Below, piece after piece: positions 6,854-15,203 of a DNA stretch of 64,000 nt. A model generated the notes under the pieces. It did no database searches, was not told the DNA's origin, and saw nothing but the letters and a program-made list of their open reading frames with translations. How positions within the stretch are numbered: the first letter of the stretch is position 1; each line of letters starts with the position of its first letter. The stretch is from the NCBI RefSeq assembly GCF_016591715.1, contig NZ_AP024109.1:6198001-6262000 (forward strand), given 5' to 3'. The stretch comes from Mesorhizobium sp. J8. Lineage in GTDB: Bacteria; Pseudomonadota; Alphaproteobacteria; Rhizobiales; Rhizobiaceae. The translations under genes were made by a program, and so were the position numbers.

Positions 6854-8101
6854 ATGTTCGCAACCTACAGACCGATCCTCTCGCTGCTTCGCGGCACGGC
6901 GTTCCTGCTTGCCGCATCCGGCCTGCACGGGCTGCTGCTGCCGCTGCGCGGTCAGGTGGAAGGCTTTTCGACCGCATCGCTCGGCCTGATGGGCACGGCC
7001 TGGGCCGGCGGCTTCGTTACCGGCTGCTTCTTCGCGCCGCGGCTTGTTCGCCGCGCCGGCCATGTCAGGGCCTTCGGCACCTTCGCCGCGTCCGGCGCGA
7101 TCATCGCGCTGCTCACCGGCCTCATCATCGACGAATATGTCTGGATCCTCTTGCGCGCCTTCACCGGCTTCACCATGGCCGGCGCCTTCATGGTGATCGA
7201 GAGCTGGCTGAACGAAAAGGCCACCAACGAGAACCGCGGCACCGTCTTCGGTCTCTATATGATGGTCACCTATGCCTCGATCATGGGCGGCCAGATGATC
7301 GTGGCCGGCGGCGACGTGCGCTCGGCTTCGCTGTTCATGATCACCGGCATCCTGTTTTGCCTGTCGCTCATTCCGACGGCGGTGTCGACGCAGTCGCATC
7401 CAAAACCCCTGCAGGACGTCAAGCTCGACGTCAAAGGCCTCTACGCCAATTCGCCGGTGTCGGCGGTGGCCTGCCTTTTGATCGGCATCGCCAACGGCGC
7501 CTGGGGCACGCTCGGCGCCGTCTATGGCGCCCGCATCGGCATCTCCACCGCCGAGATCGCGCTGATGATGAGCCTCGTGGTCATCGCCGGCGCCGCCATG
7601 CAGCTTCCGGCCGGGCGCCTGTCGGACACGACCGACCGCCGCTTCGTGCTGGCGGGTGCTGCCTTCGGCGCGGCGCTGGTCGCGATGCTGATCTTCCTGT
7701 TCGCGCCGCGTTCCGGCGTCTTCGTCATCGTCATGACCGCCGCCTATGGCGCCTTCGCTTATACGCTCTATTCGATCGCCGTCGCGCATGCCAACGACCA
7801 CGCCCGCGCCGAGGACTTCGTCAAGGTCTCCGGCGGGCTGCTCCTGCTCTATGGCTTCGGCACGATGATCGGCCCGCTTTTGGCCGCGGCGCTGATGGGC
7901 TCGGTGCGTCCGGAGGGGCTTTTCCTGGCGACCGCGCTCGCGCATCTCAGTCTTGCCGGCTATACGCTGCTGCGTATCCGCGCCCGCGCGCCGGTGCCGA
8001 TCGAAAACCGCGACGCCTTCAAGACGCAACCTGCGGACCGCGCGGTCACCCCCGAGGCAACCCGGCTCGATCCGCGCAGAAAGGTTGAAACCAATAGTTG
8101 A
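6854..8101 (+). CDS. MFS transporter (YcaD-like)
   Basis: 415 residues with about 12 hydrophobic segments. Conserved points are the MFS A-like loop after TM2 (APRLVRRAGHVRAFG), GFTMAGAFMVIESWLNEKAT in TM4-5, as seen in YcaD-type carriers, and GRLSDTTDRR between the halves. Inner-membrane secondary carrier, substrate unknown. The start has a weak ribosome-binding site. A short ArsR gene follows 32 bases downstream and could be co-transcribed. Confidence 0.85.
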   Translation: MFATYRPILSLLRGTAFLLAASGLHGLLLPLRGQVEGFSTASLGLMGTAWAGGFVTGCFFAPRLVRRAGHVRAFGTFAASGAIIALLTGLIIDEYVWILLRAFTGFTMAGAFMVIESWLNEKATNENRGTVFGLYMMVTYASIMGGQMIVAGGDVRSASLFMITGILFCLSLIPTAVSTQSHPKPLQDVKLDVKGLYANSPVSAVACLLIGIANGAWGTLGAVYGARIGISTAEIALMMSLVVIAGAAMQLPAGRLSDTTDRRFVLAGAAFGAALVAMLIFLFAPRSGVFVIVMTAAYGAFAYTLYSIAVAHANDHARAEDFVKVSGGLLLLYGFGTMIGPLLAAALMGSVRPEGLFLATALAHLSLAGYTLLRIRARAPVPIENRDAFKTQPADRAVTPEATRLDPRRKVETNS

Positions 8102-8133
8102 GATTCGCAAGACTTTGCCTCACAAATAAAGGC

Positions 8134-8409
8134 ATGATGTTTTCTGACGCCTTCGTGGCGATAGCCGATCCCAATCGGCGCTATCTCTTGGAAGAACTCC
8201 GGCGCGGCCCGAAGACGGTGAACGAATTGGCGGCCGGGTTGCCCGTCTCACGCCCGGCGGTTTCCCAGCATCTGAAGGTTCTGCTCGACGCCGGCCTGGT
8301 CAATGCCAAGGCCGAAGGCACACGGCGCGTCTATACTGTCAGCAGCGCCGGATTCCTCAGGCTCAACATCTGGCTCGACCAGTTCTGGGAAACAGCGCCG
8401 GGGGAATAG
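8134..8409 (+). CDS. ArsR/SmtB-family regulator
   Basis: 91 residues: AIADPNRRYLLEELRRGPKT, ELAAGLPVSRPAVSQHLKVL (winged-helix recognition region) and LVNAKAEGTRRVYTV (wing). No metal-binding ELCVCDL motif, so it belongs to the non-metal ArsR subgroup that usually controls a neighbour. The nearest candidate is the upstream MFS gene. Start chosen at the ATGATG of 8134; the upstream codons of the open frame overlap the MFS end and lack similarity. It is followed by a hairpin (ccaaagcg / cgctttgg, 8482-8500) and a repeat element. Confidence 0.85.
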   Translation: MMFSDAFVAIADPNRRYLLEELRRGPKTVNELAAGLPVSRPAVSQHLKVLLDAGLVNAKAEGTRRVYTVSSAGFLRLNIWLDQFWETAPGE

Positions 8410-8503
8410 TCTTTGGCCGTTAAAGCACGTCGCTCGAAACTGCAGTGGTCCGAGACAACGATATGCGCCGCGTAAGGAAAACCAAAGCGATGCGCTTTGG
8501 CTT

Positions 8504-8603
8504 GAGCAATTCCAGGAAAAATGTGAGCGGTTTTCCGTCTGGAATTGCATAAAAACAGAGAGATAGAGCGGTTCGCCGTTTCCGTGAAACGGTGAAACGC
8601 TCT
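8504..8603. repeat. gagcaattcc-type palindromic element, copy 1
   Basis: Begins gagcaattccaggaaaa and ends cgccgtttccgtgaaacgg followed by tgaaacgctc. A second copy with the same order of blocks lies at 30033-30125. The 3-prime part folds into a hairpin (cgccgtttc / gaaacggtg). It is positioned between two converging gene ends and could help terminate either. Confidence 0.8.
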
Positions 8604-8609
8604 TGAGCC

Positions 8610-9074
8610 TCAACTTGCCGGTTCCAGTGCTGTCCCGAGCGCGTCGAGCAGTTCGCCGGTACCATGCTCGCGGGTGGCCGACGTGTCGATGCCGTCGAAG
8701 AAGGCGCCCTGCTCCGTCAGGATCAGCCGCGTTCCCTTGCCTTCAGGGATAAGCTCGATCGTCGCGAGCGACACCGAGACCCGGATTTCGCCGAACAGGA
8801 GCTCATAGCTGTAGACGATGCGCCGGTTGGGCACGATATCCTGATAGACCGCGTTGTAGAAATGCATCTGTCCGTCGCTGGGACAGCCGGCATTCACCTC
8901 CTTGCCGCCGACACGGAAATCCATCTCATGCCGGCTGGGCATCGGGTTGTCGGGGTCGACGAACCAGCGCTTCTTCGCCGCCGGGTCGCTCAGCGCGAAA
9001 TAAACCTTCTCCGGCGCCGCCGGATAGAAGCGCTCGATGACGAAGGTGGAATGGACGACGGATCGTTCGGTCAT
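8610..9074 (-). CDS. SRPBCC/AHSA1-family protein
   Basis: A 154-residue START-like protein: [58 protein letters not shown], and C-terminal [13 protein letters not shown], all typical of the AHSA1/SRPBCC ligand-binding fold. It is the last gene of gst-arsR-SRPBCC, 11 bases after the ArsR stop. Such ArsR-SRPBCC pairs are widespread; the SRPBCC member is thought to bind hydrophobic ligands, with no proven activity. Confidence 0.88.
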   Translation of the reverse strand: MTERSVVHSTFVIERFYPAAPEKVYFALSDPAAKKRWFVDPDNPMPSRHEMDFRVGGKEVNAGCPSDGQMHFYNAVYQDIVPNRRIVYSYELLFGEIRVSVSLATIELIPEGKGTRLILTEQGAFFDGIDTSATREHGTGELLDALGTALEPAS

Positions 9075-9085
9075 GACGGGACCCT

Positions 9086-9421
9086 TCAGCTTTCATCTTT
9101 TGTTTCGGCGAGGAAATCGCCGAGGCGGTCGAGCCGGCGCTCCCACGCGAGCCGCCGCTCGTTGATCCAGCGCTCGGCGGCCCGGAGCGCCTGTGGCTCG
9201 ATCCGGCAGGTTCGAACCCGGCCAAGCTTTTCGGTCCTGACCAGGCCGCTTGCCTCGAGCACGTTGAGATGCTGGACGACGGCCGAAAGCGACATCGCCA
9301 GCGGTTCCGCCAGCTGGCTGACCGATGCCGGCCCGCGCGACAGACGGTCCACCATCTGGCGCCGCGCCGGATCGGCGAGTGCCTGGAACATCAGATCGAG
9401 CTGGGCGGGATCGTGCAGCAT
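9086..9421 (-). CDS. ArsR-family regulator of the gst-SRPBCC operon
   Basis: 111 residues starting [21 protein letters not shown]. The winged helix is visible in [28 protein letters not shown] and the wing in [13 protein letters not shown]. It lies 6 bases after the GST stop and 11 before the SRPBCC start, so the three genes form one operon. It probably represses the operon through the palindrome at 10105-10116 upstream of GST (inference). Confidence 0.88.
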   Translation of the reverse strand: MLHDPAQLDLMFQALADPARRQMVDRLSRGPASVSQLAEPLAMSLSAVVQHLNVLEASGLVRTEKLGRVRTCRIEPQALRAAERWINERRLAWERRLDRLGDFLAETKDES

Positions 9422-9427
9422 CGCGCT

Positions 9428-10084
9428 CTAGCCGTTGTTATAGGGGAAGAGCTTGAAGTAGGGTCCCGCTTCCTCGATGACGCGGGCGAAGGACGGGCGC
9501 GCGAGCAGCCGGTCGTGGTAGCGTTTCACCGCCGGGTACTTGTCGCCGAACGGCTCGACCTTGTTGGCATAGAACAGCGCCGGCGAGGCGGCGCAGTCGG
9601 CCATGGTGAAGCTTTCGCCCACCGCCCAGGTCTTGTCCTGCATCTCCTCCTCGACAATGGCGTAGGAATTGCGCAGTTGCGCCCGGGCCTCCTCGACGCC
9701 GAACGGATCGGTCTTGTCCCTCGGCCGCAGTCTGTCGCCGACGATCTTCTGCATCGGATGCTGCACGTAGAAATCGTAGAAGCGGTCCGCCTGGCGGACC
9801 TGCAAGGCGAGATCAACGTCGGCGGGGATGAGCTCGACCGGCCCGGGATAATGCGCGGCGAGATATTCGACGACGATGGTCGATTCCAGCACCGTGCGGT
9901 CCCGCGCATCGTCGCGCAGCGCCGGCATCTTGCCGGTCGGCGACACCCTCAGGAAGGCGGCGCGGGAAGCATCGTCGCCGAGGTCGACGATGACGGGCTC
10001 GAAAGGCGTGTCATTCTCGTAGAACGCGATCAGCGGCTTCCAGCAGAACGAGGCCAGCGGGTGGAAATGCAACGTCAGGGACAT
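9428..10084 (-). CDS. glutathione S-transferase
   Basis: 218 residues with an N-terminal thioredoxin-like domain (LTLHFHPLASFCWKPLIAFY; the S-x-x-x-W/C region near residue 12 is the usual catalytic position; TGKMPAL with the cis-Pro; LESTIVVEYLA, the glutathione-binding ES motif) and an all-helical C-terminal domain (FTMADCAASPALFYAN). Cytosolic glutathione conjugation or reduction. It is the first gene of the operon with ArsR and SRPBCC, pointing to an inducible detoxification unit. Confidence 0.9.
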   Translation of the reverse strand: MSLTLHFHPLASFCWKPLIAFYENDTPFEPVIVDLGDDASRAAFLRVSPTGKMPALRDDARDRTVLESTIVVEYLAAHYPGPVELIPADVDLALQVRQADRFYDFYVQHPMQKIVGDRLRPRDKTDPFGVEEARAQLRNSYAIVEEEMQDKTWAVGESFTMADCAASPALFYANKVEPFGDKYPAVKRYHDRLLARPSFARVIEEAGPYFKLFPYNNG

Positions 10085-10100
10085 GCTTGCTCTCTTTGAT

Positions 10101-10120
10101 ACTTAAGTGATCACTTCACT
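10101..10120. promoter_or_regulatory. candidate ArsR operator upstream of gst
   Basis: A 12-base perfect palindrome, aagtgatcactt (10105-10116), within a longer imperfect dyad, acttaagtgatcacttcact, 16-36 bases before the GST start. Size and position match a repressor site overlapping the promoter. Assignment to the operon's ArsR is inferred from location. Confidence 0.6.
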
Positions 10121-10170
10121 ATTGTCCCGGGCGGCATGAGTCAAGGCAGCTTCGTATAGCTTCATATAGG

Positions 10171-10998
10171 CTAGCCGTGTGCGGCGATGGCTTCGACGAT
10201 CTGCGGCCAGTCGTTGCGGTGCAGTTCATGGCCACCGCCTTCGATCTTGACCAGCCTTGCTCCCGCAACGGCCTTTGCCAGCGCTTCGCCATGCTCGACC
10301 GGGAAGAGCGGATCGGCGGTGCCGTGGATGACGAGAAGCGGCGCGGTCAGGTTTCGCACCGTGCGCTCCGGACCGCCGCCCTTGAGCAGGAAATGGTTGG
10401 TCGCGCTGGCTAGGCCGCCGGAACGATCGTAGTCCGCCTCGATCATCGCGCGCGTCCGTTTCTCGTCGAACGGATGCAGCGTGCTGGCGATCGCGCGGGC
10501 GTCCTCGACCATGAAGTCGAGCACCTGCCGCCGGTTCGACCAGTCGACGTCGCCGCCTTGCGCCGAATGCTCCCTATAGGCTTCAGTCATTCCGGGCAGG
10601 CCGGACGTGTCGACGCCGAGCGGCGAAGAGGAGATCACGGTGAGCGCGCTGACGCGTTCGGGATATTTCAGCGCCATGCTCTGCGCGAGCATGCCGCCCA
10701 TCGACATGCCGACGACATGCGCCTTGGCGACGCCATGCTCGTCGAGCACGCGGGCCGCATCGTCCACCATGTCCTCGAAGGTGTAGGTCGGCGCGCCCGG
10801 CAGATATTTGGTCGACAGGCCGGTGTCGCGATTGTCGTAGCGGATGACGAAGCGGCCGCGCCCGGCAAGCTGCCGGCAGAAGGCTTCGGGCCACCACAGC
10901 ATCGAAGCCATGGCGCCCATGATCAGAAGGATCGGCGGATCTTTCGGACTGCCGAAAGTCTCCGAAACGATGTCGGGACGCTGCGCTGGGCTGGTCAT
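10171..10998 (-). CDS. alpha/beta-fold hydrolase
   Basis: 275 residues with the classic triad layout: oxyanion region LLIMGAMASMLWW, nucleophile elbow GMSMGG (Ser about residue 99), acid in GTADPLFP, His in GGGHELHRNDW. YDNRDTGLS is typical of this group of bacterial esterase and lactonase-like enzymes. Start 10998 has ggaggag just upstream; a further in-frame ATG at 11028 lacks one. It is divergent from the HxlR regulator, which probably controls it. Substrate unknown. Confidence 0.87.
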   Translation of the reverse strand: MTSPAQRPDIVSETFGSPKDPPILLIMGAMASMLWWPEAFCRQLAGRGRFVIRYDNRDTGLSTKYLPGAPTYTFEDMVDDAARVLDEHGVAKAHVVGMSMGGMLAQSMALKYPERVSALTVISSSPLGVDTSGLPGMTEAYREHSAQGGDVDWSNRRQVLDFMVEDARAIASTLHPFDEKRTRAMIEADYDRSGGLASATNHFLLKGGGPERTVRNLTAPLLVIHGTADPLFPVEHGEALAKAVAGARLVKIEGGGHELHRNDWPQIVEAIAAHG

Positions 10999-11029
10999 CT
11001 GCTCCTCCAGTCCGATTGCATTTTGCAAT

Positions 11030-11068
11030 CAGTTGCACGATAATAAAACCGATATCATAATGCAACTG
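11030..11068. promoter_or_regulatory. inverted repeat between hydrolase and hxlR
   Basis: cagttgca (11030-11037) and tgcaactg (11061-11068) are perfect inverted halves separated by 23 AT-rich bases in the divergent promoter region. This is a plausible HxlR-type site controlling both genes. Confidence 0.5.
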
Positions 11069-11089
11069 GTTTTTCTGGAGACAGTACGC

Positions 11090-11608
11090 ATGAGCATCGA
11101 CCGTCGGTCCGGTTGCCCGATCAATCTGTCGCTTGAGGTCTTCGGCGACCGCTGGAGCCTGATCATCCTGCGCGACATGATCTTCGGCGGGCGGCGCCAT
11201 TTTCGCGAGTTGCTCAACGGATCGCTGGAAGGCATCGCCTCCAACATCCTGGCCGACCGGCTGAAGCGGCTGATGGAGCTCGGGCTGCTGACCAAGGCCG
11301 ACGATCCCAGCCACAAGCAGAAGGCCATCTACAGCCTGACCGAGATGGCGATCACGCTCGTCCCGATCATGGCGCAGCTCGGGGCGTGGGGACGGGTCTG
11401 GCTGCCCGTCACGGAAGAATTGTCGATCCGTGCCGAGCTGCTCGAAAAAGGCGGCCCGCCGCTATGGGATCAATTCATGGACGAACTGCGCCACGAGCAT
11501 CTGGACGCGCCGTCGAAGACGCCGCCGGGCTCGCCGACCGTGCGCCAGCAACTGCGCGCTGCCTACGAAGAAGTGGTCGCGCGGAAGGCCGAACCCGCCG
11601 CGACGTGA
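11090..11608 (+). CDS. HxlR-family transcriptional regulator
   Basis: 172 residues. The HxlR domain is clear: GCPINLSLEVFGDRWSLIILRDM, RRHFRELLNGSLEGIASNILADRLKRL, and GLLTKADDPSHKQKAIYSLT. It has the usual Cys near the N-terminus (residue 9), which acts as a redox or electrophile sensor in some relatives. A C-terminal extension of about 70 residues follows (VRQQLRAAYEEVVARK). A ggag site precedes ATG 11090; an ATG at 11060 is in frame but within the inverted repeat. Divergent from the hydrolase, its likely target. Confidence 0.88.
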   Translation: MSIDRRSGCPINLSLEVFGDRWSLIILRDMIFGGRRHFRELLNGSLEGIASNILADRLKRLMELGLLTKADDPSHKQKAIYSLTEMAITLVPIMAQLGAWGRVWLPVTEELSIRAELLEKGGPPLWDQFMDELRHEHLDAPSKTPPGSPTVRQQLRAAYEEVVARKAEPAAT

Positions 11609-11640
11609 ACGCTCCTACACAGCTGCAGCGGCCGGGATAT

Positions 11641-11770
11641 GCCGATATTCAGGTCAGGCCGAGTCGAGAATGATGGCTTGCGAGAACCGGAGCGGAGCGT
11701 ACTTGAAGTACGTCAGCACCGGAAGCGCAGGAAGCCGTCGTTCGCAGACCGGCCTCACCTGAATATCGGC
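11641..11770. repeat. ~130-bp palindromic intergenic element, copy 2
   Basis: The terminal arms gccgatattcaggt / acctgaatatcggc are a perfect 14-bp inverted repeat. The inner arms around gagaaccggagcggagcgta ... tacgtcagcaccggaagc pair as well, so the whole unit can fold into one long hairpin. It lies between the 3-prime ends of hxlR and the 11778 membrane protein. Confidence 0.9.
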
Positions 11771-11777
11771 ACATCCG

Positions 11778-12179
11778 TCAGTTCAAATTGATATCCCGGC
11801 TGGCCGACCGCATCGACACCGAGAAGCCGGCCAGCACGTCGAACAGCGCGATGATCATCAGCGTGAAGAAGACCGAGTGCGCAGCACCCTTCACCAGCAG
11901 GAATTCGACTAGGAAGGCGATAAAGACCAGCGTCGACAAAAGGTGATCCAGGATCGACGCATTGGTCGTGCGCACCGATTTCGAAATCTCGACGAACAGG
12001 AAGATCAGCCCGATCAGCACCATCAGGTCGCCGAGCGTCATCGAGAACACCCCGCCCGACATCATGCGGAAGGAGAACATCTCGGTCATCCACGGATCGT
12101 CGCCGCCGCCGAACAATCCCAGCAGGCCGAGATTGTAAAGGACGAAGGGCACGATCAGCAGCGGGACGGCACCGAACAT
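11778..12179 (-). CDS. four-helix membrane protein, unknown function
   Basis: 133 residues from ATG 12179, which has ggag 8 bases upstream (a GTG at 12200 is the alternative). Hydrophobic segments: MFGAVPLLIVPFVLYNLGLL, LGDLMVLIGLIFLFVEI, LLSTLVFIAFLVEFLLV and SVFFTLMIIALFDVLAGF. A loop with GGGDDPWMTEMFSFRMMSGG follows helix 1. I recognise no family. It stands alone, with copy 2 of the palindromic element at its 3-prime end. Confidence 0.75.
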   Translation of the reverse strand: MFGAVPLLIVPFVLYNLGLLGLFGGGDDPWMTEMFSFRMMSGGVFSMTLGDLMVLIGLIFLFVEISKSVRTTNASILDHLLSTLVFIAFLVEFLLVKGAAHSVFFTLMIIALFDVLAGFSVSMRSASRDINLN

Positions 12180-12338
12180 CTGGGCGACTCCAATGGGCAC
12201 CCTTTTGTAAAATCCGCGGCAAGCACGCCGTCAAGGCTTTTCGCAGGCGCCGGCGAACACGCTCGAAGACCTAATGAAATAACGATGTCAGCCGGTTGCC
12301 CGGCCGACATCGCACCATCATGCCCGCGCGAAGGACCC

Positions 12339-12485
12339 TTAGCGCTTGAAGTAACCGGCGCGCACCGCCGCGCCGATGACGTTCAGGATGATGTGGCCGG
12401 CCGTCATCGAGGTGATCTCGTTGACATCGCGCGCCGGCGCGATCTCGACGATGTCCATGCCGACCAGTCTGCCCTTGGAGTGCTT
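12339..12485 (-). pseudogene. orphan C-terminal fragment of a ureohydrolase (agmatinase-like)
   Basis: Minus-strand translation gives GRLVGMDIVEIAPARDVNEI, then TSMTAGHIILNVIGAAVRAG, then YFKR and a stop. This matches the last ~45 residues of agmatinase/arginase-family enzymes, including the metal-ligand M-D-x-V-E block. No start codon or other part of the enzyme is present; going upstream the frame reaches a TGA at about 12519 and then the rpmF terminator. The rest was probably lost by deletion or rearrangement, so this remnant should not be annotated as a functional gene. Confidence 0.75.
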
Positions 12486-12572
12486 ATAGAGGGGACGGCT
12501 CAAGGCCATCCGGGCGCGAAATCAGGCCGTGCCGATTTCGGTCGGCCGCGCCGACAGGGGCGCCAAAAAGCA

Positions 12573-12599
12573 AAAAGACCGGCCAGAGGCCGGTCTTTT
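12573..12599 (-). terminator. intrinsic terminator of rpmF
   Basis: A 12-bp perfect stem (aaaagaccggcc / ggccggtctttt) with an aga loop, 27 bases after the rpmF stop on the minus strand; the arm itself supplies the U-tract. Confidence 0.92.
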
Positions 12600-12625
12600 G
12601 AAACGCCCGAAACCGTGGAAGCTTC

Positions 12626-12808
12626 TCAGCTTTCCTTCGGCTCCAGCACCTGGCGGCCGCGATACATGCCGGTCTTCAGGTCGATGTGGTGCGGGCGGCG
12701 CATTTCGCCGGAATTCTTGTCCTCGACATAGGTCGGGGCCTTGAGAGCGTCGGCCGAGCGGCGCATGCCGCGCTTCGACGGAGAGGTTTTTCTTTTTGGA
12801 ACGGCCAT
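12626..12808 (-). CDS. rpmF: 50S ribosomal protein L32
   Basis: 60 residues beginning [20 protein letters not shown], the unmistakable L32 start, with [17 protein letters not shown] at the end. It is a structural protein of the large ribosomal subunit. It lacks the Cys zinc ligands, as do other rhizobial L32 proteins. Monocistronic with its own terminator. Confidence 0.97.
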   Translation of the reverse strand: MAVPKRKTSPSKRGMRRSADALKAPTYVEDKNSGEMRRPHHIDLKTGMYRGRQVLEPKES

Positions 12809-12962
12809 GGATATGCTCCACTACATGGTCAAAATGCCCCGGCAACCCTCGCGAAAGGGCCGCATCGAGGCCATAATCTGAGAAAGTCGGGTGCCTATAC
12901 ACGCCTTACGCCGTTTTGGCCAGCGCTGGCCGCGAATTTTTTTGTGGCGCCGCCGCTTCGTC

Positions 12963-13670
12963 CTAATCGAGACACCCGACATAGGCGCCGGATCGGCTGG
13001 CGCGCCTTTCTATCAGCGAGGCCAACCGCCGCAAGCCCGGTCCGGGCTTCGCCGGATTGCGCGCGATCGGATTGGGCAGGCTGACGGCCAGCAACGCCGC
13101 CTGCCGTCGCGACAATTGCTTGGCCGAGACGCCGAAATGATGCCGCGCGGCGGCCTCGATGCCGTAGATGCCCGGCCCCCATTCGGCGATGTTGAGATAG
13201 ATCTCCATGATCCGCCGCTTCGACATCACCGCGTCGAAATAGACCGCCAGCGGCAGCTCGACCACCTTGCGCACGCTGCCCAATGGCCGCGACCACAGGA
13301 AAAGGTTCTTCACCGTCTGCATGGTGATGGTGGAGGCGCCGCGCGTCGCCTCGCCGGCCAGCGCGTCGTCGACCACGCCGCGCAATTCGCCGAGATCGAC
13401 GCCGCGGTGGAAGCAGAACTGCCCGTCCTCCGACATGATCACCGAATGCGCCAGCACCGGCGCCACGTCGTCGATCGACACCCAGCGCCGCTCGTAGCCG
13501 GAAAAAGTCACGAGATCCTTCAGCATCAGGGTCGAGACCGGATGCACGAAGGACGGCAGGTAGAGGAAGGTGAGCACGGCCGGTATGGCCGCCAGAACGA
13601 TGGCGACGACCAGGCAACGCCGGCCGAGGCGCCTCAGACCGGCGCGGTTCAGGCGCCGCGGCCGCGCCAT
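12963..13670 (-). CDS. mtgA: monofunctional peptidoglycan glycosyltransferase
   Basis: 235 residues from ATG 13670 (gaaggg six bases upstream). One N-terminal membrane anchor ([20 protein letters not shown]), then the GT51 motifs in order: motif 1 [14 protein letters not shown] with the catalytic Glu, motif 2 [17 protein letters not shown], motif 3 [20 protein letters not shown], motif 4 [20 protein letters not shown]. It polymerises lipid II glycan chains in the periplasm. Longer upstream starts are possible but outside the family's usual length. Divergent from ispA. Confidence 0.93.
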   Translation of the reverse strand: MARPRRLNRAGLRRLGRRCLVVAIVLAAIPAVLTFLYLPSFVHPVSTLMLKDLVTFSGYERRWVSIDDVAPVLAHSVIMSEDGQFCFHRGVDLGELRGVVDDALAGEATRGASTITMQTVKNLFLWSRPLGSVRKVVELPLAVYFDAVMSKRRIMEIYLNIAEWGPGIYGIEAAARHHFGVSAKQLSRRQAALLAVSLPNPIARNPAKPGPGLRRLASLIERRASRSGAYVGCLD

Positions 13671-13798
13671 GTCCAGCCCTTCGCTTCCATGTTCGACGAT
13701 CGGTTCCGTCAAGCCGTCCCACCCATGCCTCGCCCCCATCGGCATAAAGGCGCGCGCCTGCTTGCGCAATGTCTGAGTGTCGGCTACCGGTCCCGGCC

Positions 13799-14716
13799 AT
13801 GAGCAAAGACGACGAGATCGCCTTCGACACAGCGCTTTTCATGCGCGCCGCCGCCGTCGAGACCGAGCTGCGCCGGATCCTCGACGCGCGTCCGCTCACC
13901 GGCGAGATCGCGCGGCCCGAGCGGCTGATGGCGGCGATGCGCCATGGCGTGCTCAATGGCGGCAAGCGGCTGCGGCCTTTTCTGGTCGCGGAAAGCGCCG
14001 CGCTGTTTTCCGCCGATAATGACGCCGCGTTGCGCGTCGCGGCGGCGCTCGAATGCGTGCATTGCTATTCGCTGATCCATGACGATCTGCCTTCCATGGA
14101 CGACGATGATCTGCGGCGCGGCCAGCCGACCGTGCACAAGGCCTTCGACGAGGCGACCGCGATCCTCGCCGGCGATGCGCTTTTGACTTTGGCCTTCGAC
14201 ATCATCGCCGACGACGCGACGTTGCTGCCGGCCGAGCGCCGCGCCACGCTCGTTCTCGCCCTTGCCCGCGCGGCCGGCGCCGGCGGCATGGTCGGCGGCC
14301 AGATGCTTGACCTCGAGGCCGAGCGCAAACGGCCGGACGAGGCCGGCATCATCACCCTGCAGGCGATGAAGACCGGCGCGCTGATCCGCTTCGCCTGCGA
14401 GGCCGGCGCGATCGTCGCCGGCGCGCCGCCCGCCGACCGTGAGCGGCTGGCGGAATTCGGCTCGGCGATCGGTCTTGCCTTCCAGCTCGCCGACGATCTG
14501 CTCGATCTCACCGCCGACGCCAAGCAGATGGGCAAGGCGACCAACAAGGACGCCGCCGCCGGTAAGGCGACTCTTGTTTCGCTGCACGGCCCCGACTGGG
14601 CGCGCGGCCAGCTCCACGGCCTGATCGACCAGGCGCATGCCCTGCTCGACCCCTATGGCGACGCGGCCGAGCTGCTCAAGCAAGCCGCGACCTTCGTGGC
14701 GACGCGCAGCAACTGA
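13799..14716 (+). CDS. ispA: polyprenyl synthetase (geranyl/farnesyl diphosphate synthase)
   Basis: 305 residues with both aspartate-rich motifs: FARM in [17 protein letters not shown] and SARM in [13 protein letters not shown], plus GGKRLRP for isopentenyl diphosphate binding and MKTGALI. The residues before FARM (CYSLIHDD) fit short-chain FPP or GPP synthases. It makes C15 prenyl diphosphate in the cytoplasm for undecaprenyl, quinone and hopanoid pathways. No clear ribosome-binding site precedes ATG 13799; ATG 13769 would add 10 residues. ispG, of the same pathway, is also in this window but not adjacent. Confidence 0.92.
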   Translation: MSKDDEIAFDTALFMRAAAVETELRRILDARPLTGEIARPERLMAAMRHGVLNGGKRLRPFLVAESAALFSADNDAALRVAAALECVHCYSLIHDDLPSMDDDDLRRGQPTVHKAFDEATAILAGDALLTLAFDIIADDATLLPAERRATLVLALARAAGAGGMVGGQMLDLEAERKRPDEAGIITLQAMKTGALIRFACEAGAIVAGAPPADRERLAEFGSAIGLAFQLADDLLDLTADAKQMGKATNKDAAAGKATLVSLHGPDWARGQLHGLIDQAHALLDPYGDAAELLKQAATFVATRSN

Positions 14717-14725
14717 CCCGTGACA

Positions 14726-14746
14726 GGCCGGCGGCCGATGCCGGCC
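14726..14746 (+). terminator. GC hairpin after ispA, possible terminator
   Basis: A perfect 7-bp stem, ggccggc / gccggcc, with a 7-base loop, 10 bases after the ispA stop. It lacks a T-tract, so termination would be weak or Rho-assisted. Confidence 0.45.
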
Positions 14747-14908
14747 GACAACGGCTCCGATTGTTCGCTCTCTCCGAATACTGCTGTCCATGGCTGGGTA
14801 ATTATCCGGCGTGCGCCGCAGTCTATATCCGCTCCGGGACAACGAACTGAGACCGGCCCGCGCCGGCCATCTTCAGAGCCGTGAATCCAACCCGGAAGGA
14901 ACCTGGAA

Positions 14909-15127
14909 ATGCCCTTCGCCAACTTCAAGATGCCTGAGACCGCCCTCTCAAAAGCGCAGAAGGAGGACCTCATCCACAAGACCACGCAGATGTTCGTCGA
15001 CTATTTCGGCGAGGGCGTGCGCCCGTACACCATGGTGCTGATCGAGGAAGTTCCCGACGGCGGCTATGGCCGTGCCGACGAGGTCTTCATTCTTCCCGAC
15101 GCCTACCGCGCCAAGGATAGTGCCTGA
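14909..15127 (+). CDS. 4-oxalocrotonate tautomerase-family protein
   Basis: 72 residues starting MPFANFKMPE: after Met removal Pro-1 is the catalytic base of the tautomerase superfamily. The body, LSKAQKEDLIHKTTQMFVDYFGEGVRPYTMVLIEEVPDGGYG, follows the 4-OT beta-alpha-beta layout. A good purine-rich site (aaggaacctggaa) precedes ATG. The family performs keto-enol tautomerisation; the physiological substrate is unknown. A convergent epoxide hydrolase lies downstream. Confidence 0.88.
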   Translation: MPFANFKMPETALSKAQKEDLIHKTTQMFVDYFGEGVRPYTMVLIEEVPDGGYGRADEVFILPDAYRAKDSA

Positions 15128-15203
15128 CTTGAACCGGGCGAGTCGCTTGCCGAGCGGCACGCCCAACTTCCGTGTCGGAGCCGATACTCGCTTTTGCCTT
15201 GGA

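Noticed and set aside
6455..8110. Apparent N-terminal extension of the quinone reductase frame (continuous to 8110 on the minus strand, total 888 codons)
   Set aside because: It is antisense to the MFS and DUF1192 genes, is rich in Arg/His/Gly as typical of GC-rich shadow frames, and the family start at 6454 has a ribosome-binding site.
8410..8609. Open frames over the gagcaattcc repeat
   Set aside because: They read through the palindromic element and have no start signal or homology.
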